Of a stretch of DNA of 64,000 bases, positions 27,780 through 37,234 are shown in pieces. Origin of the DNA: Methylotenera versatilis 301 (lineage in GTDB: Bacteria > Pseudomonadota > Gammaproteobacteria > Burkholderiales > Methylophilaceae); the NCBI RefSeq assembly GCF_000093025.1, contig NC_014207.1, forward strand, positions 1,116,001 to 1,180,000, written 5' to 3'. The notes beneath the pieces were generated by a model that did not search any database, was not told the DNA's origin, and saw only the letters and a program-made list of their open reading frames with translations. Both the position numbers and the translations under genes were made by a program. The number at the start of each line of letters is the position of its first letter. The first letter of the stretch is position 1.

Positions 27780-28556
27780 TTACTTTTCAACAAAAGCGCG
27801 TTCAATCACATAATCACCTGGGTCACCGATACGAGGTGATACTTTAAAACCTAAATTATCAAGCAGCGTTTCTGTATCAGCCAGCATTTGTGGGCTGCCA
27901 CATATCATGGCGCGGTCATCTGTTGGGTTGATTGGTGGTAATCCAATATCTTCAAATAGCTTCCCTGAGTTAATCAGATCGGTCAGACGACCTTGATTAC
28001 GGAAAGGCTCTCTGGTGACTGTTGGGTAGTAAATTAATTTATTACGCACTTCCTCGCCAAAAAACTCATTGTTTGGCAGTTCTTTTTCAATAAAATCTGC
28101 GTAAGCCAGCTCGCTGAGATGACGTACGCCGTGTATCAGTACCACTTTTTCAAAGCGATCGTACACTTCAATGTCTTGAATCAGGCTCATGAACGGCGCT
28201 AGACCAGTACCTGTAGAGAGTAAATAAAGATTCTTAGCTGGTTTTAAATCGTGAATCACTAAGGTACCCGTTGGTTTACGGCTGACTAATAGTTCATCGC
28301 CCACTTTTAAATGTTGCAGGCGTGATGTCAATGGACCATTAGGCACTTTAATACTAAAAAACTCTAAATGTTCTTCATAATTAGGGCTGGCAATACTATA
28401 GGCACGTGTCAGTGGGCGACCATCAACTTCAAGTCCTATCATTACAAATTGACCGTTCTCAAAACGTAACCCTGGGTCACGCGTAGTCTTAAAACTGAAT
28501 AAACTGTCATTCCAGTGATGGACACTGAGTACACGTTCGCTTGAATATTTGCTCAT
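27780..28556 (-). CDS. fpr: Ferredoxin(flavodoxin)-NADP+ reductase
   Basis: 258 residues. FAD-binding motif RAYSIAS at ~52, NADP-binding GTGLAPFMSLI at ~116, and the C-terminal AFVEK typical of the bacterial Fpr subclass. It shuttles electrons between NADPH and ferredoxin or flavodoxin. It lies 47 bases downstream of etfA on the same strand, so it may be the last gene of the etf operon, an unusual pairing. Confidence 0.94.
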   Translation of the reverse strand: MSKYSSERVLSVHHWNDSLFSFKTTRDPGLRFENGQFVMIGLEVDGRPLTRAYSIASPNYEEHLEFFSIKVPNGPLTSRLQHLKVGDELLVSRKPTGTLVIHDLKPAKNLYLLSTGTGLAPFMSLIQDIEVYDRFEKVVLIHGVRHLSELAYADFIEKELPNNEFFGEEVRNKLIYYPTVTREPFRNQGRLTDLINSGKLFEDIGLPPINPTDDRAMICGSPQMLADTETLLDNLGFKVSPRIGDPGDYVIERAFVEK

Positions 28557-28603
28557 ATTTTTTCTTAACTTAATTGATTAAAGGTAATTTTTATTACGCG
28601 TAA

Positions 28604-29536
28604 TTATTGAATAGCCGCAGTGAGTTCGGGGATGACATCGAACAAGTCCGCGACAAGGCCATAGTCTGCTACTTGGAAGATTGGCGCATCAGGGTCTTGA
28701 TTGATAGCGACTACAATTTTACTATCTCTCATGCCATAGGTATGTTGAATGGCGCCAGACACACCAACTGCAATATACAATTCAGGCGCTACAACAACAC
28801 CGGTCTGCCCAACTTGAATATCGTTAGGTGCATAGCCTGCATCTACGGCCGCCCGTGTTGCACCCAGTGCGGCGCCTAATTTATAAGCTAATGGTGATAA
28901 CACTTGTTCAAATTTCTCTGCGCTGCCAAGTGATCTGCCACCAGATACGACAATTTTGGCTGAACCTAAGGCTGGTCGGTCTGATTGGCTGCGAACTTCA
29001 GATTTCCAACTAGCTTTTTTAAAAGAAGCTGGTATCTCGGTATTTACTATCTCAGCATTGCCACCCAAACTTGCCGCAGCAAAGTTGCTACCATGTACTG
29101 TCAGTAATTGAACAGCATCTGTGCTTTGTATCGTAGTTAATACATTACCTGCGTATATTGAGCGAACGTAAGTATTATCTGCTTTGATTTCCAACACATC
29201 AGAAATCATTGCAATATCAAGCATTGCAGCTACACGTGGCAACGCATTTTTACTAAAAGATGAGTGCGCCGCAAGAATAACATCGTAGCCTTCGCTGATT
29301 GATACAAGCAAGCTAGCAATATCTTCTGCTAAAGGATGAGCGAGATGATCGGCATTTGCATGCACCACACGTTCAACCCCATCAATAGATGCAGCTTGTT
29401 GCGCAACTGCATCAGCATGATTACCAGCAACCAAAACGTGTACTGGCGAGTTCCAAAATTGCGCTGCAGTGACGGCTTGATGCACGGATGGACTTAATTG
29501 AAGGTCATCATGTTCGGCTAGAATTAAAATTTTCAT
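28604..29536 (-). CDS. etfA: Electron transfer flavoprotein alpha subunit
   Basis: 310 residues. N-terminal ETF domain, then the FAD-binding domain with the hallmark IVVSGGRSLGSAEKFEQVL and, later, GVSGAIQHTYGMRDSKIVVAINQDPDAPIFQVADYGLVAD in abridged form (SGAIQH and NQDPDAPIF). With EtfB it carries electrons from FAD dehydrogenases to ETF-QO. Its ATG overlaps the etfB stop by 4 bases. Confidence 0.97.
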   Translation of the reverse strand: MKILILAEHDDLQLSPSVHQAVTAAQFWNSPVHVLVAGNHADAVAQQAASIDGVERVVHANADHLAHPLAEDIASLLVSISEGYDVILAAHSSFSKNALPRVAAMLDIAMISDVLEIKADNTYVRSIYAGNVLTTIQSTDAVQLLTVHGSNFAAASLGGNAEIVNTEIPASFKKASWKSEVRSQSDRPALGSAKIVVSGGRSLGSAEKFEQVLSPLAYKLGAALGATRAAVDAGYAPNDIQVGQTGVVVAPELYIAVGVSGAIQHTYGMRDSKIVVAINQDPDAPIFQVADYGLVADLFDVIPELTAAIQ

Positions 29537-30285
29537 ACTAAAATCCCTTCATGTGAACGTAGTTTACTGAGAAGCTCTTCAACGCTGTCCACTTTAATAC
29601 CAGCTTTTCTTACCGCTGGTTCACTTACTTGTATTAACTTAAGGCGTGCATCTAAATTCACACCAAGCTCAGCTGCGTTAATCGTTTCAATTGGTTTTTT
29701 TCTGGCCATCATTAAGTTTGGTAGTTTCACAAAACGTGGCTCGTTTAAGCGTAAATCTGCTGTAATCACTGCAGGTAAAGCTAAAGCAAGCGTTTCTGTT
29801 CCTCCATCTACCTCACGAGTGACTGTGACCTCATCACCTTCAATTTGCAGGGTGGATGCGAATGTGCCTTGTGGATAATCCAAAAGCGCAGCTAACATTT
29901 GCCCAGTTTGACCAGCGTCATCGTCAATGGCTTGCTTGCCAAGAATAATGAGGTTTGGCTCTTCACGTGCAACAATAGATTTTAGTAGTTTAGCAACTGC
30001 TAATGGTTGTAAATCAGCGCTGGCCTCTATCAGAATGGCGCGGTCTGCGCCCATTGCTAATGAGTGACGAAGTACGTCTTGATTCGCCGATGTGCCTAGA
30101 GAAACAGCAACAACTTCTGTGGCGATGCCTTTTTCTTTTAAGCGTAAAGCCTCCTCAAGCGCATTCTCGTCAAAAGGGTTAATGCCCATTTTGACGCCCT
30201 CGATATCCACATCAGAGCCATCTGCTTTGATGCGGACTTTAATGTTGTAATCTACTACTCGTTTGACTGCGACTAATATTTTCAT
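29533..30285 (-). CDS. etfB: Electron transfer flavoprotein beta subunit
   Basis: 250 residues. MKILVAVKRVVDYN start, GVKMGINPFDENALEEAL, and the signature LPAVITADLRLNEPRFVKLP near residue 165-190. It binds AMP and forms the heterodimer with EtfA. First gene of etfB-etfA-(fpr), divergent from the LysR regulator gene with 114 bases between. Confidence 0.97.
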   Translation of the reverse strand: MKILVAVKRVVDYNIKVRIKADGSDVDIEGVKMGINPFDENALEEALRLKEKGIATEVVAVSLGTSANQDVLRHSLAMGADRAILIEASADLQPLAVAKLLKSIVAREEPNLIILGKQAIDDDAGQTGQMLAALLDYPQGTFASTLQIEGDEVTVTREVDGGTETLALALPAVITADLRLNEPRFVKLPNLMMARKKPIETINAAELGVNLDARLKLIQVSEPAVRKAGIKVDSVEELLSKLRSHEGILV

Positions 30286-30358
30286 GACAGTTTCCTTTGC
30301 AATTGCTGTGCATTTTACAGTAGCGTATAATATATACCAAATGGATTATAAAGATTAT

Positions 30359-30381
30359 ATATATCTATTATATAGATATAT
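30359..30381. promoter_or_regulatory. Palindrome in the etfB-lysR intergenic region
   Basis: ATATATCTAT (30359) and ATAGATATAT (30372) form perfect 10-base arms around TAT. It lies just upstream of the LysR start in a divergent promoter, the usual place for the binding site of an autoregulated LysR protein. Confidence 0.5.
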
Positions 30382-30399
30382 CAATTAGGCATAAAGCTC

Positions 30400-31326
30400 A
30401 TGAAATATAGCTTAAGACAACTTGAGATTTTTGTTGCAATTTGCCGTACAGAGAGCGTGTCGCGGGCATCTGAGGCATTGTCACTTTCACAGTCTGCAAC
30501 GAGTACTGCACTGAGTGAACTTGAACGGCAATTCGACCTGCAGCTTTTTGATCGTGGCGGTAAATCTCTACGCATCAATGAAACTGGTCAGCAGCTCTTG
30601 CCTCGTGCTGTCGAGTTGCTGGATAGAGCGAAAGAAATAGAGAACCTGTTACAGGGACATGCTGGTTTTGGGCACATGAGAATTGGTGCAACATTGACGG
30701 TTGGTAATTACTTAGCAACGATTTTGGTTGCCAGATTTCTACAGGAACATTCTGAAAGCCGCATACAGTTAAAGGTGCATAATACCAGTACGATAGTGCA
30801 ACAAATTGCCAACCATGAATTAGATTTGGGTATGATTGAAGGCGATTGCAATCACCCTGATATTGAGGTTCAGCCTTGGATAGCTGATGAGCTTGTAGTG
30901 TTTAGTGCACCTAATCATCCATTGGCTAGCCAGCGTAAAGTGTCATTGGAGCAACTACTCCAAGAAGACTGGATATTACGTGAAAAGGGCTCTGGTACAC
31001 GTGCAACATTTGATCGCGCTTTTCACAGTTATCACTCTCAGCTAAAAATAAGATTGGAGCTGGAGCATACTGAAGCGATTAAACGCGCTGTAGAATCTGG
31101 GCTTGGCATTGGTTGCATTTCACGCTTAGCACTTAAAGATGCTTTTCGCCGCGGCAGCTTGGTACCTATTTCCACGCCCAGTTTGAATTTGAGCCGCTTC
31201 TTTTATTTCTTGTGGCATAAACAGAAGTATCAAACAACAGGAATTCGTGAGTTTTTAGATTTGTGTAGGCGCCTAACTGAAGGCGTTGAGCGAAGTGACT
31301 TGGTTAATCTGCCAGAAATTGCCTAG
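30400..31326 (+). CDS. LysR-family transcriptional regulator
   Basis: 308 residues. The N-terminal winged helix is canonical (LRQLEIFVAICRTESVSRAS, then LSLSQSATSTALSELE with recognition helix ~residues 28-50, and LFDRGGKSLRI). A periplasmic-binding-protein-like effector domain follows (MRIGATLTVGNYL, ELDLGMIEG, VESGLGIGCIS). It is close to the YeiE/CysB-like branch. Divergent from etfBA-fpr and followed 33 bases later by the ETF-QO gene, it probably regulates both. Confidence 0.92.
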   Translation: MKYSLRQLEIFVAICRTESVSRASEALSLSQSATSTALSELERQFDLQLFDRGGKSLRINETGQQLLPRAVELLDRAKEIENLLQGHAGFGHMRIGATLTVGNYLATILVARFLQEHSESRIQLKVHNTSTIVQQIANHELDLGMIEGDCNHPDIEVQPWIADELVVFSAPNHPLASQRKVSLEQLLQEDWILREKGSGTRATFDRAFHSYHSQLKIRLELEHTEAIKRAVESGLGIGCISRLALKDAFRRGSLVPISTPSLNLSRFFYFLWHKQKYQTTGIREFLDLCRRLTEGVERSDLVNLPEIA

Positions 31327-31359
31327 CCAGAAATAGATTAAAGAATAACAGAAGGATTA

Positions 31360-33024
31360 ATGATGCAACGTGATGTGATGAATTATGATGTTTTGATTGT
31401 AGGCGCTGGCCCGTCTGGGCTTGCTGCGGCAATCAGACTTAAGCAGCTTGCCAATGAAGCTGGCAAAGAATTAAGTGTCTGTGTGCTCGAAAAAGGCGCA
31501 GAAGTTGGTGCACATATACTTTCAGGCGCAGTGATAGATCCAATTGCATTGAACGAACTCATCCCAGATTGGAAAGAGCAGGGCGCGCCTCTCAATACTC
31601 CAGTTCAAGATGATGAGTTTTTGATACTAAGTGAAACAAAATCTTGGTCAATCCCGCACCGCTTAATGCCACCTTTGATGAACAATCAAGGTAATTACAT
31701 TGCCAGCTTAGGCGATGTATGTCGATGGCTTGGCGAGCAAGCAGAAGCTTTAGGTGTTGAAATTTACGCTGGTTTTGCTGCACAAGAAATGCTTTATGAC
31801 GAACAGAATAAAGTCGTCGGCATCATTACTGGCGATATGGGACGAGATGCTACTGGTCAGCCAACTGCACAATTCACAGCGGGTATTGAAATCAGAGCGC
31901 CCTATACCTTAATCGCAGAAGGCACGCGCGGCTCACTCACCCGTGAGTTAGAAAGTCATTTTGATTTACGCAAAAATGCATCCCCACAAAAATACGGTTT
32001 AGGCTTTAAAGAAGTTTGGCGTATTCCTGCTGAGCAGCATAGTAAAGGCTTGGTTCAGCATAGTTTGGGCTGGCCGTTGAATAAAGACACTGGCGGTGGA
32101 TCTTTCATTTATCACTATGGTGAACAGTTGGTTTCAGTTGGCTTTGTTGTACATCTGGATTATGCCAACCCACATTTATCGCCTTATGATGAATTCCAGC
32201 GCTTCAAGACTCACCCTAAAATGCAAGCGCTACTTAAAGGCGGTAAGCGTTTAAGCTATGGCGCAAGAGCCATTAGCGAGGGAGGCTTGCAGTCTTGGCC
32301 TGAACTGGTATTTCCTGGTGGTGCACTGATTGGTTGCAGTGCAGGTATGGTGAATGTGCCACGTATTAAAGGTAGTCATAACGCAATGAAGTCGGGCATG
32401 CTAGCAGCTGAAGCGGTATTCGAAGCGCTAAATAATCCAGTGGATAATCACTCAGCACCGCCTTTATTGCTTAACTACACTAAAGCGTTGCAGGACTCAT
32501 GGGTTTGGCAAGACCTCAACGCTGTACGCAATGTAAAGCCGTTATTATCAAAATTTGGTAGTTGGATAGGGATGGCGTTGGGTGGTTTAGAAATGTGGTT
32601 GGCCGCATTTAAGCTACATTTACCATGGACGCATCAGCATGATATAGCTGACCATAGCTGTACTAAACCAGCGGCTGATATGCCGAAAATTAACTATCCT
32701 AAACCTGATGGAATTTATAGCTTCGATAAATTAAACTCAATTAGTTTAAGTAATATTGCGCATGATGCTAATCAACCATGTCATCTACATTTACTAGACA
32801 ATACTGTCCCGATTAGCATCAACCTTGCCAAATATGATGCGCCTGAACAACGCTATTGCCCCGCTGGCGTGTATGAAATAGTCGTTAAGAATGAAGCAAA
32901 ACATTTGCAGATTAATGCGCAAAACTGCATACACTGCAAAACCTGCGATATTAAAGACCCTACGCAGAACATTGTGTGGGTTCCGCCTGAAGGTGGAAGT
33001 GGGCCTAATTACACTGGAATGTAA
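31360..33024 (+). CDS. Electron transfer flavoprotein-ubiquinone oxidoreductase
   Basis: 554 residues, full length. N-terminal FAD-binding VLIVGAGPSGLAAAIRL, ubiquinone-binding region (YGLGFKEVWRIP), membrane-associated helix, and the C-terminal 4Fe-4S ferredoxin-like cluster with NCIHCKTCDIKDP plus an earlier Cys (RYCPAGVYE). It passes electrons from reduced ETF to ubiquinone at the inner membrane. Start either the first or second Met; the AAGGA site before 31360 supports the first. It is clustered with etfBA through the shared LysR region, giving a complete ETF route to quinone. Confidence 0.97.
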   Translation: MMQRDVMNYDVLIVGAGPSGLAAAIRLKQLANEAGKELSVCVLEKGAEVGAHILSGAVIDPIALNELIPDWKEQGAPLNTPVQDDEFLILSETKSWSIPHRLMPPLMNNQGNYIASLGDVCRWLGEQAEALGVEIYAGFAAQEMLYDEQNKVVGIITGDMGRDATGQPTAQFTAGIEIRAPYTLIAEGTRGSLTRELESHFDLRKNASPQKYGLGFKEVWRIPAEQHSKGLVQHSLGWPLNKDTGGGSFIYHYGEQLVSVGFVVHLDYANPHLSPYDEFQRFKTHPKMQALLKGGKRLSYGARAISEGGLQSWPELVFPGGALIGCSAGMVNVPRIKGSHNAMKSGMLAAEAVFEALNNPVDNHSAPPLLLNYTKALQDSWVWQDLNAVRNVKPLLSKFGSWIGMALGGLEMWLAAFKLHLPWTHQHDIADHSCTKPAADMPKINYPKPDGIYSFDKLNSISLSNIAHDANQPCHLHLLDNTVPISINLAKYDAPEQRYCPAGVYEIVVKNEAKHLQINAQNCIHCKTCDIKDPTQNIVWVPPEGGSGPNYTGM

Positions 33025-33041
33025 TTGTGAGTGTAGCCATT

Positions 33042-34268
33042 TTATAAAGGTGAAGCGATATTTTTACGTGATTGCCAAAATAGTACGATTGCAATCATTA
33101 ATATCACCACCAATTGCTGCCAAAATAAGCTTTTACTGCCAGCATGGCTCACTACAAAGCCTGCTACAAAAGGCCCTGCTGCAGACAAAATCGTATAAAT
33201 TATAGACACTTGTCTGACGCGATTACTTAAGTTTACTTCTGCATGACTTGCCTCTGTAGCCGTTGCATCAGCCAGCGTTGCCCAAAAAATGCCTAGTGTA
33301 AGCAAGCCGCCGCCTACACCGCCTAATATGAACACGGACACGGCTAAATTTAAGAAGCTCTTTTCGAAAATGATAGCAATTAGTACCGCTAAGAATGCGG
33401 CAAAAGTGCATAGTTTGGCTGTCCATAATAAGCCTTTGTTGTCCGCTAACCAACCTATCGCAAACTGACAAGTCGTCGCACCAATGCCTAGAATGGTGAG
33501 TAACCAGGCTACATCACTGCTGGCTAAGCCAATGTCAGCGCTGTATACGGGTAGAAATGCTAAGATACTGCCTTCCATCCAGCCGCCTAAACCTGCGATT
33601 AGCGCACCAAATCCCATCAAAAATGCGATGGTTTGTTTGATAGGTTTGCCTAAATTTAAATGACTGTCGTTGGAATTATTTTCTTGTGAGCTATCTGTCA
33701 CGGATAAAGTGACCGCGATGAATAGCGGTATGATTGCCAGCATAATGATGGTAGCCGCCATCAAAAACGCAGTTGGTTTGACTGCGCCCACACTCACAAT
33801 AATCAGCGGCGCTAAGATGGCAGCAATGCTAATCAAGGTTTCGTGTATGCCGATAATTCTGCCGCGCGCATGTGCAGGCGCGAGTCGGTATAGCCAAGTT
33901 TCGTTGGCTATCCAACGTAAACCTAAGCCAAAACCGATAGCCGCTGCGGGAATAAGCCACCACTGCCAATCCAGCCAGGGCATTACAGCAAAGCTTAATG
34001 CGCTAATGACTAAGCCTAAAATCACCGTGATGCGATAGCCCAAAGCGCGTATGAGTTGACCTGTGACTAAAAGCCCAGCCAACATGCCTAGCCACAGTGC
34101 GGAGCTAGTGATACCAATTTGCTCTGGCGTTGCGCCTTTAGTCACTAATGCGATGGGCAGCAAGGTTGTGCCTAGCCCATACTGACCAATCTGCGAAAGC
34201 GTAGAAACAGCATTGAGCGCAACTATGCTTAAGTTGCGGCGTTTATCGGATAGTTGTGCAGTGAGCAT
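33042..34268 (-). CDS. MFS transporter
   Basis: 408 residues, about 12 hydrophobic segments and a central hydrophilic loop (~195-215). LAPAHARGRIIGIHETLIS resembles the cytoplasmic loop motif of major facilitator proteins. It starts 5 bases after the glutamine synthetase-like gene stop, so it is the last gene of the reverse amine/beta-alanine operon. The substrate is unknown; an amine, amino acid or a product of the pathway is a fair guess. Confidence 0.85.
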   Translation of the reverse strand: MLTAQLSDKRRNLSIVALNAVSTLSQIGQYGLGTTLLPIALVTKGATPEQIGITSSALWLGMLAGLLVTGQLIRALGYRITVILGLVISALSFAVMPWLDWQWWLIPAAAIGFGLGLRWIANETWLYRLAPAHARGRIIGIHETLISIAAILAPLIIVSVGAVKPTAFLMAATIIMLAIIPLFIAVTLSVTDSSQENNSNDSHLNLGKPIKQTIAFLMGFGALIAGLGGWMEGSILAFLPVYSADIGLASSDVAWLLTILGIGATTCQFAIGWLADNKGLLWTAKLCTFAAFLAVLIAIIFEKSFLNLAVSVFILGGVGGGLLTLGIFWATLADATATEASHAEVNLSNRVRQVSIIYTILSAAGPFVAGFVVSHAGSKSLFWQQLVVILMIAIVLFWQSRKNIASPL

Positions 34269-34273
34269 GCAAC

Positions 34274-35626
34274 TTATACTTGCAAAGCCAAATAGCGTCT
34301 ATCCCAGCTACTCACTTCGTACATAAAGTGCGCTAGCTCAATCTCTTTAACGTTGCAAAATGCATCTATAAATTCGTTGCCAAACATTTCACGCGCAGAT
34401 TTGCTTTGCTTAAGCTGCGTGATGGCACTTTCTAAGCCAATAGCAATTTCACGTGGAAATTCATAACCATCTTTATCATCCACGGGTGCGGTAGGCTTCA
34501 GTTTTTCTTGCATTCCACGTAAGCCGCAAGCAAGCGAAGTGGCCATTGCTAAATATGGGTTGGCATCACTACCTGCGAAGCGATTTTCAACGCGACGCGC
34601 TGCAGCCACAGAGTGTGGAACGCGTAGGCCAATAGTGCGGTTATCGTGCCCCCATTGCAGGTTAACCGGTGCTTGCGTGCCAAGCGCATAGCGGCGCCAC
34701 GAATTAAAATAAGGTGCCATCAATGGCATTAAATCTGCCATGTAGTTTTGTAGACCTGCAATATAGGCGTAAAACTCTGGTGTGGCGTTTCCTATGTTGT
34801 TACTAGTGGCATCGCTAAAAATATTGTTACCTTTAGCGTCAACAATACTTTGGTGTAAATGCATAGAGCTGCCGTCGTAATCAGCTAAAGGTTTCGCCAT
34901 AAACACCGCATTTAAGCCATGTTGAGCGGCAATCTCACGCAAGGTATGCTTAAACAGCACCACATCATCGGCAAGTTTAAGCGCATTACCATGCAGCAGA
35001 TTAATTTCAAATTGATTTGGTGCCATTTCATGCAGCCAAGTATCGGTACGGATTTCCAGTGCATCAAAAGCGGCTTGTAGTGCCTGCCAAAAGTCGCGCA
35101 TTTCAGCAGTAGAGTTGAGGCTATAGGCCATTTGACGCTCTAGTTCTATGCTGCCACCACGCATAGCAGGTGGAGTGAAACCAGCCGCTTCTTGTCCGTC
35201 ACGTTTAAATAGATAAAACTCAATTTCTGGCGCGACTACAGGCTGTAAACCAAGTGTTTGATATTGCGCTAAAACTTTTTTAAGCACATTGCGCGGTGCG
35301 TGTTCTGACGGACTACCATCAAAATTCATGCAGTCATGCAGCACCCAAGCACGCTGTGGCTGCCATGGCAGTATTTTAAATGTACTGTAATCTGGCTTAA
35401 GTATGGTGTCGTTATCTGTCGCACCAATCACATGGTCATCGCAATACTCGCCATTAATAGTTTGTAAAATCACCGCTCTGGCGATGCGTAATTCTTTGCC
35501 TTCTGCAAAGTCATGAGCGCGCATCAGCTTGCCACGTAGTGTGGCGTTGATCGTAGGGAACAGGCACTCTACTTCGGTGATTTTATTTTTCTTAATTAAT
35601 TCAGCAACGTGCTTTAACGATGACAT
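34274..35626 (-). CDS. Glutamine synthetase-like gamma-glutamylpolyamine synthetase (PuuA/PauA)
   Basis: 450 residues. Glutamine synthetase fold with metal/ATP motifs VAPEIEFYLF, NQFEINLLHG, GSSMHLHQS and RFAGSDANPYLA. The N-terminal beta-grasp is short and the tyrosine-adenylylation loop of GlnA is absent, as in PuuA/PauA. Such enzymes ligate glutamate to putrescine or other amines with ATP. The assignment to polyamines rather than methylamine (GmaS) follows from the neighbours: semialdehyde dehydrogenase, omega-transaminase, polyamine uptake, agmatinase and a PuuB-like oxidase. No PuuD hydrolase is present in the window. Confidence 0.82.
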   Translation of the reverse strand: MSSLKHVAELIKKNKITEVECLFPTINATLRGKLMRAHDFAEGKELRIARAVILQTINGEYCDDHVIGATDNDTILKPDYSTFKILPWQPQRAWVLHDCMNFDGSPSEHAPRNVLKKVLAQYQTLGLQPVVAPEIEFYLFKRDGQEAAGFTPPAMRGGSIELERQMAYSLNSTAEMRDFWQALQAAFDALEIRTDTWLHEMAPNQFEINLLHGNALKLADDVVLFKHTLREIAAQHGLNAVFMAKPLADYDGSSMHLHQSIVDAKGNNIFSDATSNNIGNATPEFYAYIAGLQNYMADLMPLMAPYFNSWRRYALGTQAPVNLQWGHDNRTIGLRVPHSVAAARRVENRFAGSDANPYLAMATSLACGLRGMQEKLKPTAPVDDKDGYEFPREIAIGLESAITQLKQSKSAREMFGNEFIDAFCNVKEIELAHFMYEVSSWDRRYLALQV

Positions 35627-35669
35627 ATTTTTATCTTATGAATTTATCTTGTGAGTTGATTGAGTGTTT

Positions 35670-37172
35670 TTACTTCATCGTCGGCATAACAAATTCAGAG
35701 CCTGTACTTTTAGCGGCAGAAGGCCAGCGAGAAGTGGTGGTTTTTAAGCGTGTGTAAAAGCGCATACCTTCAGTACCATAGATGTGATGGTCACCAAATA
35801 ATGAGCGTTTCCAGCCACCAAAGCTATGGAAAGCAATTGGCACAGGAATCGCCACATTCACGCCAACCATGCCCGCTTGTACGCGACTAGTGAACTCACG
35901 TGCGACTTCACCGTCACGCGTGAAAATTGCCGTGCCGTTGCCAAATTCATGATCATTAACTAATTGCAATGCTTCTTCAAACGTTTCTGCACGCACTACA
36001 CATAATACTGGACCAAAAATTTCTTCTTTATAAATGCGCATGTCTTTGGTGACATTATCGAATAAGCATGGTGCCAAAAAGAAGCCTTGTTCATGACCTG
36101 CATGGCTATAGCCGCGACCATCGATGACTAGATTTGCACCTTCTGCCACACCTAAATCAACATATTCTTTCACCTTGGCAAGGTGCTGTGGTGTTACTAA
36201 TGGACCCATATCTGCTTTTTCATTCAAGCCTTGGTCTATCACGATAGTTTTCACTTTTTCTTTTAGTTTTTCGACTAATTTATCAGCAATATTGCCAACT
36301 GTCACGGCAACAGAAATCGCCATGCAACGCTCACCAGCAGAGCCGTAACCTGCGCCAATCAGTGCATCTGCCACTTGGTCTAAATCCGCGTCTGGCATCA
36401 CCACTAAGTGGTTTTTGGCACCACCTAAAGCTTGCACGCGTTTGCCATTTTTAGTGCCAGTGCTGTAAATATATTCAGCAATTGGTGTTGAACCTACAAA
36501 GCTAATAGCTTGAATGCGCTTATCTGTGAGTAATACATCAACCGCTTCTTTATCGCCATTCACTAAGTTAAATACTCCTGCTGGCAAACCGGCTTCAGCA
36601 AGTAAATCCGCAATCATCAAGCTTGCACTTGGCGTTTTTTCTGATGGTTTTAGTACAAATGTGTTGCCAGTCGCTAATGCCATGGGAATCATCCATAGCG
36701 GTACCATAATAGGGAAGTTAAATGGCGTAATGCCAGCAACAACGCCCAGTGGCTGGTGCATGCTGTAAGTATCTATGCCCGTGCCAACTTGCTCGTTAAA
36801 GTCACCTTTGAGTAAATGTGGCATGCCACAAGAGAATTCCACTACTTCAATGCCACGCGTCACTTCACCGCGTGCATCACTAATCGTTTTTCCATGTTCA
36901 AGTGAAATCGCTTTAGCTAAATCGTTGGCATGTTCATCAAGTAAGGCTTTGAACTTAAACACGATGCGTGCGCGTCTGAGTGCTGGCATGGCAGCCCAAG
37001 CTGGGAATGCGGCCTGTGCTGCAGTAATCGCGGCTTCAGTTTCCGCTACGCTTGCGTTACTTAATTTTGCTTGGACTTCACCTGTTGCTGGGTTGTAAAC
37101 GTCACTTAATCTGCCGCTAGCACCAGCGATGTGCTGACCGTTGATATAGTGTCCGATAGTTTTTATACTCAT
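35670..37172 (-). CDS. mmsA: CoA-acylating (methyl)malonate-semialdehyde dehydrogenase
   Basis: 500 residues. Aldehyde dehydrogenase with catalytic Cys in [11 protein letters not shown]. The general-base Glu segment ELGGK of ordinary ALDHs is replaced by ALGGAKNH, the mark of the MmsA/IolA group that forms acyl-CoA instead of hydrolysing the thioester. Also typical: [17 protein letters not shown]. Beside a beta-alanine:pyruvate-type aminotransferase it most likely turns malonate semialdehyde into acetyl-CoA and CO2 (as BauC); methylmalonate semialdehyde from valine is an alternative. Co-operonic with the upstream aminotransferase (62-base gap). Confidence 0.92.
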   Translation of the reverse strand: MSIKTIGHYINGQHIAGASGRLSDVYNPATGEVQAKLSNASVAETEAAITAAQAAFPAWAAMPALRRARIVFKFKALLDEHANDLAKAISLEHGKTISDARGEVTRGIEVVEFSCGMPHLLKGDFNEQVGTGIDTYSMHQPLGVVAGITPFNFPIMVPLWMIPMALATGNTFVLKPSEKTPSASLMIADLLAEAGLPAGVFNLVNGDKEAVDVLLTDKRIQAISFVGSTPIAEYIYSTGTKNGKRVQALGGAKNHLVVMPDADLDQVADALIGAGYGSAGERCMAISVAVTVGNIADKLVEKLKEKVKTIVIDQGLNEKADMGPLVTPQHLAKVKEYVDLGVAEGANLVIDGRGYSHAGHEQGFFLAPCLFDNVTKDMRIYKEEIFGPVLCVVRAETFEEALQLVNDHEFGNGTAIFTRDGEVAREFTSRVQAGMVGVNVAIPVPIAFHSFGGWKRSLFGDHHIYGTEGMRFYTRLKTTTSRWPSAAKSTGSEFVMPTMK

Positions 37173-37234
37173 TTTTGTGATTCCATTTTATATATTGTAT
37201 TTACTAGTAAGTCGGTCTTAATCGACCTACAGCT

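Noticed and set aside
34274-35626. Gamma-glutamylmethylamide synthetase (GmaS) for methylamine use
   Set aside because: Attractive for a methylotroph, but the N-methylglutamate synthase and dehydrogenase genes that normally accompany gmaS are absent, while polyamine genes surround it.
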